A stretch of DNA of 64,000 nucleotides from Aliiroseovarius sp. S1123 (lineage in GTDB: Bacteria; Pseudomonadota; Alphaproteobacteria; Rhodobacterales; Rhodobacteraceae), in NCBI RefSeq assembly GCF_023015885.1, contig NZ_JALKBE010000002.1:1-64000 (forward strand). Direction: 5' to 3'. Shown here in pieces: positions 25,902 to 33,309 of this stretch. The notes under the pieces were generated by a model, which saw nothing but the letters and a program-made list of their open reading frames with translations, was not told the origin of the DNA and searched no databases. How positions within the stretch are numbered: the stretch's first letter is position 1; each line of letters opens with the position of its first letter. The position numbers were made by a program, and so were the translations under genes.

Positions 25902-27795
25902 ACTTGACGTTACAACTCCTGCCCTGATCGGCGTGGATGCAATCCGGGAAGATCTTCTTTCCGTATTTCGAAACGCGCTTGGGCGTTCTGATTTCGGCGC
26001 ACGCGAAGGGTTTCTGAACGCGGGCGGTGACTCGCTGACTGTCATCGAAACCATTCTGGAAATTGAGCAGAAATACGGGGTTTCGCTGTCGGCTGCCGAG
26101 TTTATGGCGCTTGATACAGCCGAGAAGCTTTCACTCCGCATTGTGTCTGCGATGCAAGAGTGCGACCCGGAAATGGGGTCCGTGGAAAGCCCGGAAGGTG
26201 ACGACCGCACGTTTCTGACTGTTGTACAGGACGGGACGGACGGGCCCCCACTTATCTGCACCTATGGACGCACTGGCGAGGCTGCATTTGCCGTCACAGC
26301 CGCGGGAATCCTGCCTGATAATCAACCCGTTGCGGCGCTTCAGGTCCGCGCAGGTAGCCTCATGAGTGACGGTGTGCGCTCGGCGCAAGATCTGGCAAGA
26401 TCGAATGCCGAAGCAATACTGCGACACTATCCGAACCGTCCCTGCGTGCTGTTAGGGTATTCGCTTGGGGCGCATGCAGCGCTCGCTGTTGGCAATGAAC
26501 TTGCCCGGCGCGGATCCCCTCCGGCCCTGATTGTGGTTCTGGACGACGAGGCGGATCTGGACCGTCGGCTTTTTGGCATCGCGCAAGGGCCTTGGGCCGC
26601 CACAAGTAGAAAGCGGTTATTAGATAAAATACTAAGAGCCAATGCAGCCAAGCCGATCGCCACGCGTCTGGTCTATATCCGGTCGTCGGAAAACGATGCC
26701 CATTATCGGTCTGACCCGACCTGTGGCTGGGGCGAAATCGCAACGGGTGGAGTGAGCTGCTATAATCTTCCATTCAACCATTTTGATTTTGTGAAAGAGC
26801 CTTGTCTGCGCCAGATCGTGCCAATCCTGCTGAAAGAGATGACGGCGCTTGGTCCGGATGCTCTGACGCCGGACAAGGCGCAATTCTTGCGGTTTGATGC
26901 ACGGCGGGCCGCGCGAGAAGGGGATTTGCCATACGAGATTTCATGCCTGCAGCAAGCGATTGATGACAACGAAGACCAGCCGGTCTGGGTCTATGCCAAT
27001 CTGGCGGAAGCTCTGTTCCAGAAAGGTGACAGCGTCGCCGCGCGAGAGGCGCTATTGCAGGCGCGCCGTCGCGAAACGTGGCAACTTTCTTTGGATCTTC
27101 GGTTCCTGTCCGTGTTCCAGAAAGCCGGGTTCGAGGATGACCTTGCAGATGTTCTGCGCCGACTTGCGAAACTACAGGCCGACCACCCCTCGGTGTATGA
27201 GCAAAAGGCGCGTGTGTACTTCCGACTTGGAGATTTAGATGCCTGTGAGCGTGCGTTGCGCGCGGGGTTGGCGATGCATCCGACGCACCAGCGGTTGTCG
27301 CGTTTGATGGTGCGGTATTTGGCTCGGATTGCGGCCTGGCCCAAGCTGGCAATGACAGCCGAGCGTGTGCTTCAAGCGCATCCAAACACATCGTCTGTTC
27401 GGACCTTGCTGATCAGAGCCTACACAAATTTGGGATGCCCCGAGCGGGCATTGCCCTTCCGCAATGACATCATGACGAGCGATTACATGAATGCAAATGG
27501 GCTTGTCGCATTTGGCAAGGCGCTAGTCGGTTGTAATCGGATGTCCGAGGCGCTTGAAGTCGCCGACATGGCCGTGTCGGTGGCGCCCTCCGATCCAAGC
27601 GTGCATTCCTTGCGCAGTGAATGCTTGGCGGCATTGGGGCAACCGTCTGAAGCGGCGGCGGCAAAAAAGCTTACTCGCGATTTGCAGGACAGCTCGTCGC
27701 TTGGCCCAATGGTGAAGGCCAAGTTGGGTTTGGCGAAGCGCGCGCTTTCGGCTGTCCGCGCGCGCATGGATCGTTCGCGCCTGTCCGGTCGGTAA
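25888..27795 (+). CDS. carrier protein - thioesterase - TPR fusion protein
   Basis: This is a 635-aa three-part protein. Residues ~15-85 form an acyl/peptidyl carrier domain with the phosphopantetheine serine in NAGGDSLTV (S49). Residues ~108-318 form a type-I-like thioesterase (alpha/beta hydrolase) with GYSLG (S192), an acidic DDEAD stretch (~219-224) and a likely catalytic His in FNHFDF (H298). Residues ~335-620 form helical TPR-like repeats (for example PVWVYANLAEALFQKGDSVAAR, PSVYEQKARVYFRLGDLDACE). The start, ATG 25888 or ATG 25894, overlaps the ligase, so the two make one functional pair. It is a minimal activation-tethering-release module without condensation or ketosynthase domains. 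The product is unknown. Confidence 0.85.
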   Translation: MRMPELDVTTPALIGVDAIREDLLSVFRNALGRSDFGAREGFLNAGGDSLTVIETILEIEQKYGVSLSAAEFMALDTAEKLSLRIVSAMQECDPEMGSVESPEGDDRTFLTVVQDGTDGPPLICTYGRTGEAAFAVTAAGILPDNQPVAALQVRAGSLMSDGVRSAQDLARSNAEAILRHYPNRPCVLLGYSLGAHAALAVGNELARRGSPPALIVVLDDEADLDRRLFGIAQGPWAATSRKRLLDKILRANAAKPIATRLVYIRSSENDAHYRSDPTCGWGEIATGGVSCYNLPFNHFDFVKEPCLRQIVPILLKEMTALGPDALTPDKAQFLRFDARRAAREGDLPYEISCLQQAIDDNEDQPVWVYANLAEALFQKGDSVAAREALLQARRRETWQLSLDLRFLSVFQKAGFEDDLADVLRRLAKLQADHPSVYEQKARVYFRLGDLDACERALRAGLAMHPTHQRLSRLMVRYLARIAAWPKLAMTAERVLQAHPNTSSVRTLLIRAYTNLGCPERALPFRNDIMTSDYMNANGLVAFGKALVGCNRMSEALEVADMAVSVAPSDPSVHSLRSECLAALGQPSEAAAAKKLTRDLQDSSSLGPMVKAKLGLAKRALSAVRARMDRSRLSGR

Positions 27796-27895
27796 TGTGT
27801 TCTGCGAAACAAGGCCTAAACCCGCTGCGCCAAAGCGGCTGGGGCGACGAGCTTGATTGACCAAGTGTCATTGATATGACCGACTAACGGCACTG

Positions 27896-28327
27896 CTATT
27901 CTGGAAGCTCCTTCCCACTCCCACCAGCTTCTGAAGGCATGTCGTTAAATTTCGGAAGGCCATCGGGCATGCGCAGGACGGTCTCAGCATAGTGAACGTG
28001 CAGGGCGGGTTGGAACTCTAGATCCGGCAACATGGCCGCATAGATGTCGACCAACCCCATTTCCGGGTGGTCCGTCATCAAGTGACCGCCACAGGATGTA
28101 CAATACTTCCGGTGGCTCTGGTCAGTCTTGGCATAGGTCGCGATCTGATCCTCGCCTGCGGTGATGGTCAGGCTGGCTGGGTCCCACAGCGTGAAGGCAT
28201 TGACCGGCGCTGCCGACCATGTTCTGCACGACGTGCAGTGGCAATAGCCCATCCCGGCGGGGGTGCCGTTGACCGAGAAAGTGACTTTTCCGCAGAAACA
28301 GCTTCCTTCATAGGTGTGATCTGACAT
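27896..28327 (-). CDS. GFA/CENP-V family zinc protein
   Basis: The 143-aa protein has the GFA zinc-binding pattern: GSCFCGKVTF, CHCTSCRTWSAAP and KYCTSCGGHL. The family is named for glutathione-dependent formaldehyde-activating enzyme, but most members have no proven substrate. The AAGGAG ribosome binding site fixes ATG 28327; a longer upstream reading lies inside the nitrilase gene. It is the last gene of a three-gene unit after the nitrilase (25-nt gap). Confidence 0.88.
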   Translation of the reverse strand: MSDHTYEGSCFCGKVTFSVNGTPAGMGYCHCTSCRTWSAAPVNAFTLWDPASLTITAGEDQIATYAKTDQSHRKYCTSCGGHLMTDHPEMGLVDIYAAMLPDLEFQPALHVHYAETVLRMPDGLPKFNDMPSEAGGSGKELPE

Positions 28328-28352
28328 GAGAGTTCTCCTTATTTTTTGGTGG

Positions 28353-29288
28353 TTAATCGGTGAAGGTTGCAGGCGGTTGCGCCGCACGGTTGACGGACAG
28401 GTTGAACACGTCCGGACGGGCATAGTGGCCAGCGACGTCAAATTTGCGACGCGAGGCGCGGGCCTCGGCGGGATCAATCTCGGCCAGCAACAGGCCTTTC
28501 TCTCGGTGCATCGGGCCAGCTGCGATACCACCAAAGGGCTTGTAGATCACGGCGTCGCCGGGGTTCACCCACTCGTCCTTATTGGGGAACAATTCGTCGT
28601 AATGCGGGATGTCGGTCGGGATGTCGGCGACCTCAAGCGCCGTCGCACAGCCGATCACCCAGCAGCCGCCTTCGCGCGCGATGTGCTGCATTGTGGCCAG
28701 CCATGTGTCGCCGCTGTCCCATGTGGGCGCGACATAGATGTCGATGTCTTGGGCATACATCGCGAAACGCGCCAAGGGCATGTAGTTTTCCCAGCAGATC
28801 AGCGCGCCGATCCGGCCCACGGCGGTGTCGGCCACCTTAAGGCCTGATCCATCCCCAAAGCCCCAGACCATGCGTTCGGGGTTGGTCGGCATCAGCTTGC
28901 GATGATTGTTCGCGATGGTGCCGTCCGCATCGATGATCACGCAAGAATTATAGAGGGTCGAGCCTGACACGGCTCCGTCCAGTTCCTGATAACCCGCGAC
29001 AACGACCATCTCGTGCTCGCGTGCCGCGTCCTGCAGCGGGGTCATGCCCCCGCGGCTCAGATCAATGGAATTGGCTTGCATGCGGGTAAACAGCTCGTCG
29101 GTTTTTCCCATGCCCGCGCCGGGCGGCAGGCGCCAGACGAAGGTGGGATAGCCGGGAAACCAGGCCTCGGGGAAAACGATCAATTTGGCGCCTTCAGCGG
29201 CGGCCTTTTCGATCAATCCGACAGCACGCTCCATGCTGGCGGCCAGATCAAGATAGACGGGTGGTTCCTGAACTACTGCGGTTTTCAT
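28353..29288 (-). CDS. nitrilase (carbon-nitrogen hydrolase)
   Basis: The 311-aa protein has the complete nitrilase triad: Glu41 in FPEAWFPGYP, Lys131 in HRKLMPT and Cys165 in ICWENYMPLAR. The CWENYMPLAR context is that of true nitrilases (nitrile to acid plus ammonia) rather than amidases or N-carbamoyl hydrolases. Length is slightly shorter than the ~340 typical of nitrilases, mainly at the C-terminus. It overlaps the methyltransferase stop by 4 nt. The substrate cannot be deduced. Confidence 0.92.
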   Translation of the reverse strand: MKTAVVQEPPVYLDLAASMERAVGLIEKAAAEGAKLIVFPEAWFPGYPTFVWRLPPGAGMGKTDELFTRMQANSIDLSRGGMTPLQDAAREHEMVVVAGYQELDGAVSGSTLYNSCVIIDADGTIANNHRKLMPTNPERMVWGFGDGSGLKVADTAVGRIGALICWENYMPLARFAMYAQDIDIYVAPTWDSGDTWLATMQHIAREGGCWVIGCATALEVADIPTDIPHYDELFPNKDEWVNPGDAVIYKPFGGIAAGPMHREKGLLLAEIDPAEARASRRKFDVAGHYARPDVFNLSVNRAAQPPATFTD

Positions 29289-30151
29289 TGGAAGTCCTTT
29301 CCATTGCGGCCAGAGACGATGACCATTTCACAGGGGCCGACAAAGCCGTCTTTGGTTTCATAAGCAGACAGTGCATCCGCGATTTCATCCCAGACGCTTT
29401 CCTGTTCCGCTTTGCTGAGGCCTGAAAGCATCTGGTGTAGCGCCCCAAAGCTTTCTTTTTCGAACCGCAAACAGTCCGCGGCATGGGGCAGGCGCAGCGG
29501 CGCCTCGGTCACGCGCTCTTCGATGTCGTCGAACCCCGCGTTTTGCAGCACGTCTGCCAGCACACCCGCGCCACCAAGGCTGAAGGGGCCGGGCTGTCCG
29601 GGCAGCGGCGGCGGCAAGGCCGCGCGGTCGCGGATGATGGATACCGGGGTCGAAAAGAACCCGTTGCGATCCGGCGTGGAATAGACCATCGCAGCGAACC
29701 GCCCGCCGGGTTTCAGCGCCCTGCGGATGCGACCCAATGCGGCTTGTTGATCCGGGAAGTAGATCAGGCCGACACGCGAAATCGCGGCATCAAACGAGGC
29801 CGGGGGTACGTCCAACGCCTCGCCATCGGCGACCAGAGTGTCCAGCTGGTCATGCCCTGCAGCACGTGCGTTCTCGGCAGCAAACTCTAGGATGTTTTCC
29901 GAGATGTCGGTCGCCAGCACACGGCCCGTTGGACCAACACGCGCGGCAGCGACAAGGGATTGCTCGCCAGCCCCCGCAGCCACGTCCAGAACATGGCTGC
30001 CCTGCGTGATTCCGGCCATATCCAGCATGGTTTCGGTCGCAGGCCCCAGCCATTCGTTCAGAACACGCCCCCAATCATTCCACGCTTTTGCTGCATCCTG
30101 CCACTGTGCATGTGTGGTCGTTTTGTATGTTTCAGCATTGAACGCCGTCAT
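29285..30151 (-). CDS. class I SAM-dependent methyltransferase
   Basis: The 288-aa product is a UbiE-like methyltransferase with motif I VLDVAAGAGEQ (about residues 54-64), the acidic residue of motif II in VLATDIS and post-motif DAAISRVGLIYFPD. ATG 30151 has AGGAGG 8 nt upstream, and an upstream reading from 30190 lies in the regulatory region. It heads the operon methyltransferase-nitrilase-GFA. Its divergent neighbour is a CadC-like regulator. The methyl acceptor is unknown. Confidence 0.88.
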   Translation of the reverse strand: MTAFNAETYKTTTHAQWQDAAKAWNDWGRVLNEWLGPATETMLDMAGITQGSHVLDVAAGAGEQSLVAAARVGPTGRVLATDISENILEFAAENARAAGHDQLDTLVADGEALDVPPASFDAAISRVGLIYFPDQQAALGRIRRALKPGGRFAAMVYSTPDRNGFFSTPVSIIRDRAALPPPLPGQPGPFSLGGAGVLADVLQNAGFDDIEERVTEAPLRLPHAADCLRFEKESFGALHQMLSGLSKAEQESVWDEIADALSAYETKDGFVGPCEMVIVSGRNGKDFQ

Positions 30152-30212
30152 CGTATGTCCTCCTGTCAAAACTCTTCTGAAAGCCTGCAAAACATCGACG
30201 AAAAAAGTCCCA

Positions 30213-30234
30213 ACGGTTTTCCGACGGTTTTCCG
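30213..30234. promoter_or_regulatory. perfect tandem 11-bp direct repeat in the divergent promoter
   Basis: ACGGTTTTCCG occurs twice with no gap, in the 127-nt region between the methyltransferase operon and the CadC-like regulator. OmpR/PhoB-type winged helices bind tandem repeats one helical turn (about 11 bp) apart, so this is a strong candidate site for the adjacent regulator. The second copy lies 10 nt upstream of a possible -10, TATGAT (30245-30250), for the regulator gene. Confidence 0.7.
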
Positions 30235-30278
30235 TTTTTTGCGCTATGATGAAAAAAACTCTATGAAAGCGCGTGCTT

Positions 30279-31880
30279 ATGTCGTCCTCCGAAGATCATG
30301 CCCAATACGTTGTGCTGGATCACATTGTGACGCCTGATACCAACGAGATCGCGTTGGGGGATCAGGTCACACGGCTTGAACCGAAGTCGATGGAGGTGCT
30401 TGTTCACCTCTTCGCCCACGCCGGAGAGGTGGTGTCGCGCGATCAGCTTCAGGATGCGATTTGGGGCGATGTGATTGTGGGCGACGACAGTCTGACCAAT
30501 GCGATCATCAAGATCCGCAAAGCCTTCAAGGATAATGCCCGCAACCCGCGTGTGATCGAAACCATCCCAAAACGCGGCTATCGCTTGATTGCCGATGTGT
30601 CACCGATTGCGCCATCGCGCGCGGAGGGATCTAAGTCAGGGAGTATGCTTGTCGCCGGGGCTGGAATGCTCGTCTTGATTGCCGGCCTGTTCTTCGCATA
30701 TTGGCCCGCCGGTGAAGCTGAGCCCGAAGTCGTCATAGAGTCCGATGACCGCGTTCACGTCGCCGTCGCACAGTTTCAGAACATCAGCGGAGATCCCGCG
30801 CAAGACTATCTGGCGCAGGGCGTCCAACAGTCCATTCTGAACGGGCTGGTTGGGGTGCAACAGGTCGTGGCGTCCCAGTTGAACGCCGGTTCAAGCGCTG
30901 ATTTTCATTTAGAAGGCAATGTTTTGCGTGCGGCGGAACGCATTCGGATCGATACACGACTGAGCGATGCCCAAACGGGTGTGATCCTGTCGACCCAACG
31001 ACATGACCGCGCATTTTCAGATCTGTTAGAGGTTCAGGCCCTGATCGAGGCTGATATCGTCGCAGCTTTGGCGCTTGACATCGACTTGGCGCAACGGACG
31101 GCCCAATCGCGTGGACTGACCGATAGCATTGATGCCTATGATTTGTTCCTGCAAGCCCGCGCGGCCCTTTTACCGCGCGACCCGCAAAGCAACACCCGCG
31201 CTCGTAGGCTGTATCAGCAAGCGATCACTCGTGATCCCAATTTTGCCCGGGCTTATGGCGGTTTGGCCCTGACCCATGCCGCTGATTTTCGTAACGGATG
31301 GGTGAATGATACAGAACATGCTCTTGAACAGGCGCAGGCGATGGCGGAAACGGCGCTAAGCATTGATCCCAATCTGCCCGAGCAATATTGGGTGATCGGA
31401 TACGTTCAGACCCAGAAGCGCAATTTCACCGCGGCCGAGGCCGCCCTGAACGAGGCGCGAAAGCGGGATCCCGGATACGCTGACGCGTTGGCGCTGCTCG
31501 GGGGTATTCGGACATACGCGGGACAGCCTGCCGACACGCTCCCACTATTGCGCGAGGCAATCCGTCTGCGCCCGAACGGAGGGTATCTTTATTATCTTCT
31601 GCTGGGACGGGCGTATTATTTTCTAGATGATTGTGCACAGGCCATGATCAATCTGGGCGAAGCGTCCACGCGCAATCCCTCGAACCTGGAGGCACACATA
31701 TACATGGCCGCATGTCTGGTGCGCCAAGGGGACATTGCGGGGGCCGAATGGGAAGCGGAGGAGGTTCTAAGCATCGAGCCCACCTTCATGCTCGAGAGCT
31801 TTTGGGCGACATATCCGATGACCGCGCAGACACAGATCAAGACCTTATCTGCGGATGCCAGAAAGGCAGGTCTGCGTTAG
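30279..31880 (+). CDS. CadC-like transmembrane regulator: OmpR-type winged helix, TM helix, TPR domain
   Basis: The 533-aa protein has a Trans_Reg_C DNA-binding domain at residues ~10-100 (LEPKSMEVLVHLFAHAGEVV, NAIIKIRKAFKDNARNPRVI, IPKRGYRLIADV). One membrane helix follows (about 122-142), then a periplasmic region with a FlgO/TolB-like N-terminal part (HVAVAQFQNISGD) and TPR repeats to the end. Such one-component regulators bind DNA from the membrane and sense a periplasmic signal. ATG 30279 is used and GTG 30273 is possible. It is divergent from, and presumably controls, the methyltransferase-nitrilase-GFA operon via the tandem repeat at 30213-30234. Confidence 0.87.
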   Translation: MSSSEDHAQYVVLDHIVTPDTNEIALGDQVTRLEPKSMEVLVHLFAHAGEVVSRDQLQDAIWGDVIVGDDSLTNAIIKIRKAFKDNARNPRVIETIPKRGYRLIADVSPIAPSRAEGSKSGSMLVAGAGMLVLIAGLFFAYWPAGEAEPEVVIESDDRVHVAVAQFQNISGDPAQDYLAQGVQQSILNGLVGVQQVVASQLNAGSSADFHLEGNVLRAAERIRIDTRLSDAQTGVILSTQRHDRAFSDLLEVQALIEADIVAALALDIDLAQRTAQSRGLTDSIDAYDLFLQARAALLPRDPQSNTRARRLYQQAITRDPNFARAYGGLALTHAADFRNGWVNDTEHALEQAQAMAETALSIDPNLPEQYWVIGYVQTQKRNFTAAEAALNEARKRDPGYADALALLGGIRTYAGQPADTLPLLREAIRLRPNGGYLYYLLLGRAYYFLDDCAQAMINLGEASTRNPSNLEAHIYMAACLVRQGDIAGAEWEAEEVLSIEPTFMLESFWATYPMTAQTQIKTLSADARKAGLR

Positions 31881-32019
31881 TCGCGCCTGCATGAAGATAG
31901 CAGTCAGGCGCAATCTAACTAGGTCGCTCGACGTCTCTATTTCCATTTAGCAAATTATAACAATGACTTGCGTGGTGCATGTTGCATTGATGGCCCCTGC
32001 CATGCTTCACTGTTGGCAC

Positions 32020-32440
32020 AGCTCGGCGCTGGACCCGCTCATCCGCATGGATATGCCGGGCATCTTACTTGAGCTTCAGGAAGAGCTGCACAAGACCATC
32101 GTCTTCATTACCCATGACTTAGATGAGGCACTGCGTATTGGCGACAATATTGCCATCCTGCGGGACGGAGCGTTGATCCAGACCGGCGACGGGCAGGACA
32201 TCGTGTTGCATCCGGCAGGCGACTATATCGCGGACTTCACACGCGAGATCAACCGCGCCAAAGTGGTGCGCCTGCGCGTGCTTCAAAAGCCGCTGAACGG
32301 TTGCTGATACAACCGTTCTTGAAGACGCACTGGATGTGATCGATGGGGCAGAAGGGCACATGGTGCCGGTCAAGGACGCATCCGGTAAAGTCACAGGGCA
32401 GGTTCATCTGGCCGATGCCGTAGCGGCGATGCACGCATAA
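32020..32440 (+). pseudogene. proV: remnant of a glycine betaine/carnitine-type ABC transporter ATPase (ProV)
   Basis: From about 32020 the reading ALDPLIRMDMPGILLELQEE and KTIVFITHDLDEALRIGDNI is the Walker B/D-loop-switch end of a quaternary-amine ABC ATPase. Everything upstream (Walker A, signature) is missing. Near 32305 the frame breaks, and a second frame (32307-32440) continues with CBS-domain-like VLEDALDVIDGAEGHMVPVK and [14 protein letters not shown] before a stop. At least two lesions, an N-terminal loss and a frameshift, make it non-functional. Its substrate class matches the adjacent carnitine/butyrobetaine operon, so it probably belonged to a lost uptake system. Confidence 0.85.
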
Positions 32441-32460
32441 ATCATACTCGCGAAAAACCG

Positions 32461-32487
32461 AAAGGGCGGCCATGAAAGCCGCCCTTT
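32461..32487. terminator. bidirectional terminator between the proV remnant and the carnitine operon
   Basis: A perfect 10-bp stem, AAAGGGCGGC / GCCGCCCTTT with a 7-nt loop, is flanked by an A-run upstream, so the minus-strand transcript of the enoyl-CoA hydratase operon ends in CTTT plus a further T-run. Confidence 0.8.
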
Positions 32488-32505
32488 AACTTGTCTTGAA
32501 TGGGA

Positions 32506-33309
32506 CTATTTGCCCTTCCACACCGGATCACGTTTCTCGGCAAAGGCGCGTGCGCCTTCTAGCTGATCCTCCGAGCGATAGAGCTTTTCGACCGTTTCAA
32601 ACTGGCTTTTGGTGATCTTGTTCAGCGCGTCCTGGAACTTCATGTCCTCAGCTTCGCGCACCACTTCCTTAATGGCGGCGTAGACCAGCGGTGGGCCGGA
32701 CGCCAGAAGCTCGGCCAATTTGCGGGCCTCGGCCATTAGATCTGCGGCAGGATAGATATGGTTGATCATACCCCAGCGCGCAGCTTCTTCGACATCAATC
32801 CACCGCCCGGTCAGTAGCATTTCCATCGCGATGTGATAGGGAATCCGCTTGGGCAGCTTGATCGAGGCCGCATCCGCCACCGTGCCCGACCGGATTTCCG
32901 GCAGCGCAAAGCTTGCGTGATCGGCGGCAAGGATGATGTCGGCAGACAGCGCCAGTTCCAACCCGCCCCCGCAGCAGATGCCGTTCACAGCCGCGATAAC
33001 GGGCTTGTTCAGCCCGCGCAGCTCTTGCAGTCCGCCAAAGCCGCCAACGCCATAGTCGCCGTCCACTGCATCTCCGTCGGCGGCTGCTTTCAAATCCCAG
33101 CCGGGGCAGAAAAACTTTTCGCCTTCGGCGGTCAGAAGCGCGACACGCAGATCTGGATCATCGCGAAAAGCGGTGAAGACGTCTCCCATGATTCGGCTGG
33201 TAGCCAGGTCAATGGCATTTGCCTTCGGGCGGTCCAGCGTGACCTCGAACACATGGCCATTGCGGGCGGTGCGGATCGGGCCTTCGGTCAGGTTTGTCAG
33301 GTCGGTCAT
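32506..33309 (-). CDS. enoyl-CoA hydratase, probably crotonobetainyl-CoA hydratase (CaiD-like)
   Basis: This 267-aa crotonase-fold enzyme has ICCGGGLELALSADIILAA (oxyanion hole Gly) and the ALPEIRSGTVADAASIKLPK stretch. CaiD proteins share this region, where it lies by the active-site acid. It would hydrate crotonobetainyl-CoA to carnitinyl-CoA. It is the last gene of the minus-strand operon, overlapping the CoA ligase by 4 nt, and is followed by a strong bidirectional terminator. The betaine-specific substrate is inferred from carnitine dehydrogenase, BKACE and CdhR in the same operon. Confidence 0.85.
   Translation of the reverse strand: MTDLTNLTEGPIRTARNGHVFEVTLDRPKANAIDLATSRIMGDVFTAFRDDPDLRVALLTAEGEKFFCPGWDLKAAADGDAVDGDYGVGGFGGLQELRGLNKPVIAAVNGICCGGGLELALSADIILAADHASFALPEIRSGTVADAASIKLPKRIPYHIAMEMLLTGRWIDVEEAARWGMINHIYPAADLMAEARKLAELLASGPPLVYAAIKEVVREAEDMKFQDALNKITKSQFETVEKLYRSEDQLEGARAFAEKRDPVWKGK

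Noticed and set aside
27851-27876. TTGACCAAGTGTCAT-like word near the end of the GFA gene, considered as a fourth Dnr box
   Set aside because: The spacer is 5 nt rather than 4, the second half-site is imperfect, and no promoter points from it to a gene.
31963-32022. Start of an intact small ORF upstream of the ProV fragment
   Set aside because: The first ~20 codons do not match the ABC ATPase, have no ribosome binding site, and the reading is broken again downstream.
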